The notes under the pieces: generated by a model | Seen by the model: the letters and a program-made list of their open reading frames with translations, nothing else | What the model was told of the DNA's origin: nothing | Databases searched by the model: none | Virus record (IMG/VR): IMGVR_UViG_3300008113_000149 | Location: 1 to 64,000 of that record | Length of the DNA: 64,000 bases | Strand: one strand, 5' to 3' | Source of the DNA: a virus | Shown: in pieces, positions 58,024-64,000 of the stretch | Layout: every line of letters starts with the position of its first letter | How positions within the stretch are numbered: position 1 is the first letter of the stretch | Program-made: the position numbers and the translations under genes

Positions 58024-58577
58024 TGCTTTGGTTTTATTGGGGTTTGAAAAACTAGTTCGTTGGTATTTTGTTTGGTATGGCGGTAAACACAAATCTGATT
58101 GTAATCTTCGCAATAGTGTACATCAAAGTAAATCTGATTGCCGTTTCCATCGGAAACATTTACTGTAGTCCACCAATCTGACTCCCCAGGAGTAACTCTA
58201 AGAATAACAAGATTGCCAGCATATGGAAATACAAGTTCATAGTCTTGAAAATACTTTTTCTTGGGCAGGGCCTCAGTGTATTGATTGAACTTTGATCTAC
58301 GCATTCTGAAGAAGCCTTTGTGCTCTGGAAACTCATTATCAAACAACCTAGCAAACAAAGGAGCATAGTTGTTATTGATTTTAAATACGCCATCGCCTTT
58401 CTCGGCTGTCTTCCAACGAATGATTTCAAATATGCCGTTGGCACCATAGTGATCGAATCCCATTGCTTTTGTCTTTAAAGCAATTTCTTTGAACGCTTCA
58501 TACAAATGAGGATTTGTTTTGTGGTACTCGATAAACTCCTTGTTATCGATTCCTTCGAATAAATTTAATTGTGACAT
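58020..58577 (-). CDS. Unknown phage protein with N-terminal clamp-binding-like motif
   Basis: The 185-residue protein starts MSQLNLFEGIDN, where QLNLF is close to the sliding-clamp-binding motif QL(S/D)LF. Then comes FIEYHKTNPHLYEAFKEIAL and GANGIFEIIRW, a domain I associate with small phage proteins of unknown function. It overlaps the next gene by ATGA and the previous one by 13 bases. Confidence 0.55.
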   Translation of the reverse strand: MSQLNLFEGIDNKEFIEYHKTNPHLYEAFKEIALKTKAMGFDHYGANGIFEIIRWKTAEKGDGVFKINNNYAPLFARLFDNEFPEHKGFFRMRRSKFNQYTEALPKKKYFQDYELVFPYAGNLVILRVTPGESDWWTTVNVSDGNGNQIYFDVHYCEDYNQICVYRHTKQNTNELVFQTPIKPKQ

Positions 58578-59089
58578 AAGTTGTGTGCTTTGTATAGGTT
58601 TCGTTTGTTATATTTTATGATTCTGTTAGAAGTGGTGTCGTAGTGGTATCGAGTTTTACTGAGCATGTTTTCGTCAAAGATAGTTTCACGGATGGTCTCA
58701 GCCAATAATTCGTTTGACTCATCAATCTCTGATTGAGTGTATTCTACTCCGTAGTATTCTGCTTCGGTAGGTTCGCTGATAATCATCCCAGTATAAAATC
58801 CAGGAAGGGCGTGTTTATCAAAGAATTTATTGGCGTGGCACCATACAGCGACCAATTCTTTGGAGGCTATCTTTGATACGTGAGAGGCATTGATCATGAT
58901 TCGGCGGTGACCATAAAGACCACCTTCGTAGCCATGACCTAGCATGATGATACGATCGTGCTCTTCAATTAAATCTATGAGTTCATCGTTGGTTACGTAG
59001 TGAGTTACTACGTTCCAATTTTTACCTTGGTAGATACGACTTAAAAAGTCAGTTGTGGCATCCTTAGGATGGATTACAAGTGTTTTCAT
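58565..59089 (-). CDS. Possible caspase/CHAT-like protein, unknown function
   Basis: The 174-residue protein has a Rossmann-like alternation of strands and helices. One strand ends in IIMLGHG (His52), the next in LVAVWCHAN (Cys84). In caspase/CHAT peptidases the catalytic His sits in HG at the end of a strand and the catalytic Cys at the end of the following strand, as here. The conserved-looking GFYTGMIISEPTEA follows. I recall similar hypothetical proteins in Bacteroides and phages. Peptidase activity is inference; there is no experimental link. Confidence 0.5.
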   Translation of the reverse strand: MKTLVIHPKDATTDFLSRIYQGKNWNVVTHYVTNDELIDLIEEHDRIIMLGHGYEGGLYGHRRIMINASHVSKIASKELVAVWCHANKFFDKHALPGFYTGMIISEPTEAEYYGVEYTQSEIDESNELLAETIRETIFDENMLSKTRYHYDTTSNRIIKYNKRNLYKAHNLCHN

Positions 59090-59090
59090 T

Positions 59091-59321
59091 TTAGTGTGTA
59101 GTTGTTAGGATAGAGGTGAGTTCGTAATCAATTGTTGAGATAGGTTGTTCTAGTTGCCATTGGCTTAAGAGTTCGACGAGTTGTTGGAATTTGCTCTTGT
59201 CATACAAGATGTGTTCGGAAACATAGGCAAGGAAGATTCTACGTTCGTGTTCTCTCAAGTCCCGGAATGAAACATCATCCACAGGCATTTCAATTTTGAT
59301 CTTTTTGATTTTAGGTGTCAT
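59091..59321 (-). CDS. 76-residue unknown protein
   Basis: The product (MTPKIKKIKIEMPVDDVSFR...) has a strand followed by helices with many acidic and Gln residues. It begins in an AAAAACTATG context, 1 base upstream of the next gene's start. Function unknown. Confidence 0.45.
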   Translation of the reverse strand: MTPKIKKIKIEMPVDDVSFRDLREHERRIFLAYVSEHILYDKSKFQQLVELLSQWQLEQPISTIDYELTSILTTTH

Positions 59322-59335
59322 AGTTTTTAAAGTAA

Positions 59336-59355
59336 ACCCCCTCCGAAGAGGGGGT
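59336..59355 (-). terminator. Terminator after the DUF932-type gene
   Basis: ACCCCCTC, a CGAA loop and GAGGGGGT form a perfect hairpin. On the minus strand it is followed by TTTACTTT, just after the stop of the gene at 59364. Confidence 0.75.
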
Positions 59356-59363
59356 GTGGTGAA

Positions 59364-60326
59364 TTAAGCGAGGGTATAAACTTTCTGAGCAGTATTCTGT
59401 TCGATCCAAGACATGATGGTTTCGTAGGCAACATTGTTGATGTTGTAGCCAGTACCTGTCATTAGATAATCTAACTTGCGGTCTTTGTCAACAGGAGCCG
59501 ACATATGGTTGGTGTAACGAGTCACGGCATTGAACAATCCCCACAATGTATCACCTTCTAGGTCACGTTCGATGTTGTAGGCTTGAGCAAAGTCTTGCAT
59601 CTGATTGATCTTACGGGTGCTGATGTCTTCACGATTGGTCTTCTTGACATCGATCTTGAACATGTTGTTGAGGACGGCCTGTACTACATTCTCGCTGGGA
59701 GCAATTTCAGACATACGTTTGAAGTTGTCAAACAACTGCTTGTCAGCATTGATTGTTTCTTGAAACTGCTTGATAGCATTTTCGATACGACCTTTGGCTG
59801 ATTCGGTGTGTCTGAACTTGTCAGTTTCTTTGAATGCTCGGTGGAATGTATTGGAGCATACAACAACTGTATTGGTAGAACCAAAGCCAATTGAACTGCT
59901 ACCATCGTGGGAGTTCAAACAGGTGACCCATCTTTTGATATTCGATTTGCCTACATACTCATCGGGAAGCGATGCTTGTAAGAATACTTTGCGACCTTGG
60001 TCTAGCATACCGCCTTTGGTAGTTTCGATGCCAATACCTTCGGTTGCTCTGACAATTGTGTCGGCAAGTTCCCAGTTTTGGAATGTACGATAGCGGTCTT
60101 TGACTGAGCCCAAACATGCTACAGGGGTTTCTTCGCCGGGGTTGTATCTAAAGATACCGAAGTGACCCGTAGATAAGTTAGATGGGTGAACAAATTCTTC
60201 CTTGCGGACTTCCCAATTGAGGTTGGTTCTTTCGAGTAAATTCATTGTTTTCTCGAAGTTTTCGATGGTTAAGTTTGGAGTGCTCATGTTTGTTGATTCG
60301 TTGTTGATAAAGTTGTTAGATGTCAT
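59364..60326 (-). CDS. DUF932 / TIGR03299-type phage and plasmid protein
   Basis: The 320-residue protein is read from the ATG at 60326 (MTSNNFINNEST). It contains VKDRYRTFQNWELADTIVRA, VVVCSNTFHRA and LWGLFNAVTRYTNHM, the usual landmarks of the DUF932/TIGR03299 family carried by phages and plasmids. Members are often abundant early proteins; proposed roles include DNA protection, without proof. The gene is flanked by a probable promoter near 60397-60404 and a terminator. Confidence 0.8.
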   Translation of the reverse strand: MTSNNFINNESTNMSTPNLTIENFEKTMNLLERTNLNWEVRKEEFVHPSNLSTGHFGIFRYNPGEETPVACLGSVKDRYRTFQNWELADTIVRATEGIGIETTKGGMLDQGRKVFLQASLPDEYVGKSNIKRWVTCLNSHDGSSSIGFGSTNTVVVCSNTFHRAFKETDKFRHTESAKGRIENAIKQFQETINADKQLFDNFKRMSEIAPSENVVQAVLNNMFKIDVKKTNREDISTRKINQMQDFAQAYNIERDLEGDTLWGLFNAVTRYTNHMSAPVDKDRKLDYLMTGTGYNINNVAYETIMSWIEQNTAQKVYTLA

Positions 60327-60406
60327 AGTTTTTAGGTTTAGAGTGTGGGTTTTGTGTTGGTTAGAATGCAAATGAAATACTTCTTTTTTAAAATTACAAA
60401 TAAAGT

Positions 60407-60784
60407 TTAATTATTTTTTAGGATGTAGGCTTTTTGTTTGCTGAGTCCGACGTAGTTTTCCCTTACGATTATTTCGGTTGTCTCTTTATTTATAAAGGAC
60501 GTTGTGGTGTAGGGGTTGTAATACATTTCGGGGTTATGAGATTCCCAATCGTATTGATCTTTATCGATCTTGATATAAGAATCAGCCAAGATGTAGGCAT
60601 GCACATTTTTCTGCTGAGATTTCAGAACTCTTTGACGGCCCGCTTCTGAGACCCAAGGTCGTACGTTCATCAGCAGAGCACAATGAATGTGCTCTAGAAG
60701 ACGATAGTTTTGCTTTTTGTAGTCATAGGCCAGGACGCTAAAGCAATTTCGGTGCAGATTGCGATAGATTTTGTAAGGTTTCAT
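60407..60784 (-). CDS. 125-residue unknown protein
   Basis: The product (MKPYKIYRNLHRNCFSVLAY...) is basic and aromatic-rich, with RPWVSEAGRQRVLKSQQKNV in the middle, and ends in a Lys-rich helix. It resembles a phage-type protein with HRNCFS and VSEAGRQRVL motifs seen elsewhere (family name not known to me). It overlaps the upstream gene by ATGA. Confidence 0.55.
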   Translation of the reverse strand: MKPYKIYRNLHRNCFSVLAYDYKKQNYRLLEHIHCALLMNVRPWVSEAGRQRVLKSQQKNVHAYILADSYIKIDKDQYDWESHNPEMYYNPYTTTSFINKETTEIIVRENYVGLSKQKAYILKNN

Positions 60785-61017
60785 AATTCGATTAAGTAGG
60801 GTTCGGGTACATATTGAATGGTATAACCACGCAATGCCTTTTTTAGGGCAAGGACATAGTCATCATGATCATAGAACACATCGACATCATGACGTTCTTG
60901 GTCAACCATTGGTTTCAATACGGCTTCGATTTGTTCGGCTGAGGCATCAGAGATGATAAGCAAGTCTTCTTCTTCATAAGAATTGACGCGGATTTGAAAT
61001 ATTTCTATGAGGTTCAT
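60781..61017 (-). CDS. 78-residue unknown protein
   Basis: The acidic protein (MNLIEIFQIRVNSYEEEDLL...) has a beta-alpha-beta look, with DYVLALKKALRGYTIQYVPE towards the end. ATGA overlaps with both neighbours. Function unknown. Confidence 0.5.
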   Translation of the reverse strand: MNLIEIFQIRVNSYEEEDLLIISDASAEQIEAVLKPMVDQERHDVDVFYDHDDYVLALKKALRGYTIQYVPEPYLIEL

Positions 61018-61223
61018 GGGGTTATTGGTTTAGGAATCATTTTGTAATTTAAGAAATCTACCATACAATCGTATGCACTTTTCGTATCGATGTTAAATTG
61101 GCTGTCTTCGAATTCTTTGTACAATTCGGGTAGTACATCGTACTGCCAATCGTATGGTTGGTCATCAAAAGTCTTATCGAAATTTTTCAATAAGCAAGAG
61201 AATAAATACATGTCGTAGTCCAT
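61014..61223 (-). CDS. 69-residue unknown protein
   Basis: The acidic, helical product (MDYDMYLFSCLLKNFDKTFD...) overlaps the next gene by 4 bases and starts 3 bases after the 189-residue gene ends. Function unknown. Confidence 0.5.
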   Translation of the reverse strand: MDYDMYLFSCLLKNFDKTFDDQPYDWQYDVLPELYKEFEDSQFNIDTKSAYDCMVDFLNYKMIPKPITP

Positions 61224-61226
61224 AGG

Positions 61227-61796
61227 TTATTTTTCTTGAGTTTTATATTTGTTGATTGCTTCGATTAATTCTTGTTTTTGGGTCTCAGATAGCATTGCTA
61301 TGAATTCTTGATCCATTTCATCGATAGATTCCCAATAGCCTTCCTCGGCATATTCTATTACGCTATAGAAGAATTCAGTATCTTCTTCGCTAAAGCGATA
61401 GACATGGTAACTTACGCATTCATCCCGGGAAACAAGGCCATTGATACAATTGAACCACCCACCAAAATCCATACCACCTTCTTCGTAGGTAGATTCAATT
61501 TCGAACTCATAAACCTCAGACAATTTGCGAAAGAATTCAGAGACGGGTGACCATGCTGAATCTCCAGTTAATACACCATTGGTGTCGCTTAGTCTTTCCC
61601 AATCGGTATGAAACCATCGTGAGCCAAATACTTCGTAAGAAATACCTTCTTCCACAGGTCGCCCTAGTACTGTAAAGTACGTCTCCCACCAAAGGTGGTC
61701 TTGTTCTTTTCTAGCCTCTGCAAGGCGTTTTTCGAATAGGTCGAGCATCTTTTTACTGCCTTCAATTGATGCCCAATTATAACAATGATTTGCCAT
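61227..61796 (-). CDS. Api92/YubB-like (DUF1281-type) protein
   Basis: The 189-residue protein starts MANHCYNWASIEGSKKMLDL and has TGDSAWSPVSEFFRKL and STYEEGGMDFGGWFN. This is the pattern of Api92/YubB proteins of phages and plasmids (N-terminal NWCYN..., central SAW.PP..., later EPG..F.G). A ferredoxin-like fold is reported for that group; the function is unknown. The C-terminal acidic helical tail is an addition. Confidence 0.65.
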   Translation of the reverse strand: MANHCYNWASIEGSKKMLDLFEKRLAEARKEQDHLWWETYFTVLGRPVEEGISYEVFGSRWFHTDWERLSDTNGVLTGDSAWSPVSEFFRKLSEVYEFEIESTYEEGGMDFGGWFNCINGLVSRDECVSYHVYRFSEEDTEFFYSVIEYAEEGYWESIDEMDQEFIAMLSETQKQELIEAINKYKTQEK

Positions 61797-61799
61797 GTT

Positions 61800-62345
61800 T
61801 TATCGGTTTTTATATTCGTACATTTTTTTGATTCTACTACGTAACTTTGGGTGTTGACACAACTTCTCAAAAGAATGATGTTCATTGTCATACTCATACA
61901 ATAAGATTGGCTTCAATGTTTTTACTGACCACATTGTTTCACCTTCGAACAATAATACGTCACCTGCAATGCTGACATTTATATAAAAATCATGATCACT
62001 TCGTCTATCGTCATACATATTGACTTTCATATGAGTGCCACATGATGATTTATCTTGAGTATAGTACCACTCGTCACGTTGAGTGAGACAAAACCCCATC
62101 GCATTGAATTCTTCCCATAAGTTGGCAAAGTGCTCATCGAAGATTGGTTCGACTGCTTTGAATACGGCTTCATTGTGTGCTTTGATTCTTGAAATCTCTT
62201 TTTGTTTGCGGTGAACTGAATCCATAATTTCGTCAACCCCCAATAGGGATTTGGTTTTGATGGTTTCAGATGTTTCGTTGTGGTGAATAAATTCTGAGAT
62301 GATCTGATTAATTAAATTTTGTTGAGTTAAAGTCAAAGTTGTCAT
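61800..62345 (-). CDS. 181-residue unknown protein
   Basis: The product has a helical N-terminal half (LTQQNLINQIISEFIHHNET) and a beta-rich middle (DHDFYINVSIAGDVLLFEGE). The C-terminus is basic (KLRSRIKKMYEYKNR). It lies 3 bases upstream of the Api92-like gene. No family recognised. Confidence 0.5.
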   Translation of the reverse strand: MTTLTLTQQNLINQIISEFIHHNETSETIKTKSLLGVDEIMDSVHRKQKEISRIKAHNEAVFKAVEPIFDEHFANLWEEFNAMGFCLTQRDEWYYTQDKSSCGTHMKVNMYDDRRSDHDFYINVSIAGDVLLFEGETMWSVKTLKPILLYEYDNEHHSFEKLCQHPKLRSRIKKMYEYKNR

Positions 62346-62629
62346 AGTGTTGGTTGGGTTTTAACAATGGTAAATTCGGTTTTGATTGGTGCAAGTTGTA
62401 CATTGTAATGTAGTTCGTGAAAGTCTTCTTCAAACATGTTACCAATCCCTTTTAGGGACTGCATTTTATCATAGGAGGCAATCATTTCAAACGCTTCTTG
62501 CCGTTGGGCTTCAGATAAAAATGACGAGAAGTGAGCGAAGTGAGATAAGGCATCTCCGATGTTCTGATACCATTTGAAAGCGATTACTTGGGATTCCCAA
62601 GAGACTTGTGTTTTAGATAGATTTATCAT
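62342..62629 (-). CDS. 95-residue unknown protein
   Basis: The protein (MINLSKTQVSWESQVIAFKW...) is mostly helical with FSSFLSEAQRQEAFEMIASY. ATGA-type overlaps with both neighbours show it belongs to the same operon. Function unknown. Confidence 0.5.
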   Translation of the reverse strand: MINLSKTQVSWESQVIAFKWYQNIGDALSHFAHFSSFLSEAQRQEAFEMIASYDKMQSLKGIGNMFEEDFHELHYNVQLAPIKTEFTIVKTQPTL

Positions 62630-62799
62630 ATTTCTACGTGAGTTTCGGTGATGTTACATTGTTCCAATTCTTCGATGCAGATGTCTTCGATCGCCATAGA
62701 ATCAAAGATTTTACCCGCTTCTTCTTTGCTGTTGGCTTCGACTTCAAAGGTGGTGCAGTAGGTTCGCCACATTGTAATTACGTAAGTTTCTTTCGTCAT
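62626..62799 (-). CDS. 57-residue unknown protein
   Basis: The ORF starts MTKETYVITMWRTYCTTFEV and continues with ANSKEEAGKIFDSMAIEDI. That is a strand followed by a helix, as in small beta-alpha-beta proteins of phages. The stop overlaps the next ATG. A long hairpin lies about 26 bases before its start. Confidence 0.55.
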   Translation of the reverse strand: MTKETYVITMWRTYCTTFEVEANSKEEAGKIFDSMAIEDICIEELEQCNITETHVEI

Positions 62800-62824
62800 G
62801 TTTTTATATTTTAACTATCTCTAA

Positions 62825-62866
62825 GTGTATGGTACCTTTTCACTACGTTCAAAGGATACCATACAC
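62825..62866. promoter_or_regulatory. Long hairpin in the leader of the 57-residue gene
   Basis: GTGTATGGTA (62825-62834) pairs perfectly with TACCATACAC (62857-62866) around a 22-base loop, with some further pairing outside. No T run follows on either strand. It could be an operator, an RNA leader element or a processing site. Confidence 0.5.
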
Positions 62867-62891
62867 GAGAGTTAGTAAAGGTGAGATGGTT

Positions 62892-63068
62892 TTAGATGAT
62901 TTTGTGGTCACTATTGAATTCCACGCTGTAATAAAACTCTAGCATGTATCGTAAATCATCTAGAATTTCAAGAACTTCTGTCAATTCATAAGTGATATCG
63001 GTAGTTGTTGGTTCGTCAATTTCTGGCCGATTCATTAATTCATAGATTTTTATCAGTTTATCCTTCAT
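62892..63068 (-). CDS. 58-residue acidic protein
   Basis: I take the ATG at 63068 (MKDKLIKIYELMN), which overlaps the upstream stop by 11 bases. The product is acidic and helical (ELTEVLEILDDLRYMLEFYY). Function unknown. Confidence 0.5.
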   Translation of the reverse strand: MKDKLIKIYELMNRPEIDEPTTTDITYELTEVLEILDDLRYMLEFYYSVEFNSDHKII

Positions 63069-63672
63069 TTTTCCAGTTTTTAGGTTCGTCATCGTTTAAG
63101 TCACAAGCCACTTCTATGTTAGAAACATAGTTCCAACCTGTGGCACCGAGGTCGTCTTGTAATTCAAAGATGCCATCCAATCGTTTATCTTTGATAAATT
63201 TCACAAGATTTTCGATGTCTTTGGCGATAAATCTGAGGCGTTGGGCTTCAGATACATCTTTTGAAAAGATATTATCGTAAATCTTTTGAACTAAATCCAT
63301 GTCTTTGGCATGAGCAAAAACATTGACTACATTATTGCTGAAGTTATGGTCATAAGTCATGCTTTCCATACCAACAATTCTACGAATAAATTCATTGCAG
63401 ACGTCTGAATTCTTGAATTGAAACTCTTGTCTAAAGCAAGGCAAGAACGCGGTATTGTAATCGGGCAAATCGACGTCTAATGTATCGTGAGGATATTTGT
63501 CAACATCCGAAGGAACTGTGATTGTAACAGGCAATTTCATTAGATTTTTAAGAGTGACAACGTCATAGAGTAGATGGCCATCGGATGGTACATCAACTAG
63601 GGCATCTTCGTACAATTTCAAGGCTTTGCGGATAATTTTTGTTTCGGTTTCGGGTAAATAGATTTTTCTCAT
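63058..63672 (-). CDS. 204-residue unknown protein
   Basis: The acidic protein (MRKIYLPETETKIIRKALKL...) is mixed alpha/beta. Its central VNVFAHAKDMDLVQKIYDNI and acidic C-terminus have no match that I recognise. It lies 4 bases after the 94-residue gene in the same operon. Confidence 0.5.
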   Translation of the reverse strand: MRKIYLPETETKIIRKALKLYEDALVDVPSDGHLLYDVVTLKNLMKLPVTITVPSDVDKYPHDTLDVDLPDYNTAFLPCFRQEFQFKNSDVCNEFIRRIVGMESMTYDHNFSNNVVNVFAHAKDMDLVQKIYDNIFSKDVSEAQRLRFIAKDIENLVKFIKDKRLDGIFELQDDLGATGWNYVSNIEVACDLNDDEPKNWKNEG

Positions 63673-63676
63673 ATTT

Positions 63677-63961
63677 TTAGTAGTTAGGGGTTAAAATTAT
63701 AGATTCGCCATCTTGGGGTTCGGCAAACCAACCAAATTCTTCGACGTATTCTTGAAATTCTTTTAGAATTCCAAACTCGTACTTGTGTTCTTCCCAAATT
63801 TCCGGGAATAAATTCACGACAGGTAATCTTGAATCGGGAAAGGTTTCGTAGATGTAGATGGCACCTTTGGTACCATCCACAACTTCGCTAATTTTACAAT
63901 CTAGGCTTGGGTAGTCTCCTATTAGGAGATTCACCATTTGGTTTTGAGTCATCTTTTTCAT
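63677..63961 (-). CDS. 94-residue unknown protein
   Basis: The acidic product (MKKMTQNQMVNLLIGDYPSL...) has a helical start and many Glu/Tyr/Phe residues later (VEEFGWFAEPQDGESI). It is the last complete gene; the 39 bases to the window end hold no gene. Confidence 0.5.
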   Translation of the reverse strand: MKKMTQNQMVNLLIGDYPSLDCKISEVVDGTKGAIYIYETFPDSRLPVVNLFPEIWEEHKYEFGILKEFQEYVEEFGWFAEPQDGESIILTPNY

Positions 63962-64000
63962 GGGGTAAATTTATTTGAATTTCACAACAAATCCCGAGTC

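Noticed and set aside
1-64000. CRISPR array or insertion sequence
   Set aside because: I saw no regularly spaced repeats, no transposase and no IS-type terminal repeats.

Overview
The window is most of a tailed-phage genome (or a prophage) from a Bacteroidetes host. Three things point to that host group. Promoters match the Bacteroidetes form (TTTG, about 18-19 bases, TAnnTTTG). Start codons lack Shine-Dalgarno sequences and often sit in A-rich contexts such as AAAACTATG. The tail-fibre repeats are of the 'IGTTTDAGYKLDV' kind common in phages of this phylum. I see no sheath, tail tube or tape measure. Instead there are a gp10-like tail-hub protein and three large internal or ejection-type proteins, so a short-tailed (podovirus) particle with a crAss-like flavour is most likely. 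This is inference; I ran no search.

Layout. Positions 1-800 hold a structured G-rich leader and an exported DNA/RNA non-specific nuclease (+). Positions 925-3834 (-) are a recombination block: SSB-like protein, YqaJ/RecB-type exonuclease, a small HTH protein and unknowns. Positions 3890-4150 (-) hold an oversized tRNA-Leu-like gene lying between two similar terminators that each contain a tiny ORF. Positions 4198-4626 are an HTH-like gene (+). Positions 4655-4980 are a gene-free stretch with its own promoter, at least eight self-complementary helices and a terminator, so a likely new structured RNA. Positions 5044-33071 are the virion block: portal, scaffold, major capsid protein, minor capsid protein, NinG, connectors, tail hub, two small internal proteins and a 4,111-residue polyvalent protein with a zincin motif. 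Positions 33109-38815 hold a putative cell-wall enzyme and a tail fibre split by a frame change. Positions 39391-41906 hold a complete two-component system (membrane PAS histidine kinase, stand-alone receiver, two membrane proteins) in an overlapping operon. Positions 41927-44261 hold further tail and lysis-type membrane proteins. Positions 44248-46625 are a run of eight very lysine-rich small proteins. Positions 46622-49794 hold membrane/spanin-like proteins, DUF3310, a candidate small terminase and the large terminase. Positions 49757-63961 (-) are the replication and early block: DnaA domain-IV-like protein, family-B DNA polymerase, primase-helicase, short serine recombinase, a DUF5856-like protein, a DUF932-type protein and many small overlapping ORFs.

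How it fits together. The phage carries its own primase-helicase, polymerase, SSB and exonuclease. The polymerase ends in a sliding-clamp-binding peptide, which suggests use of the host beta clamp. No phage RNA polymerase is visible, and late genes have host-type promoters. At least eight of these promoters lie 4-6 bases before the ATG, which predicts leaderless mRNAs. The strongest candidates for something undescribed are the structured RNA at 4655-4980, the four-gene two-component operon, the odd tRNA locus and the caspase/CHAT-like protein at 58565-59089.
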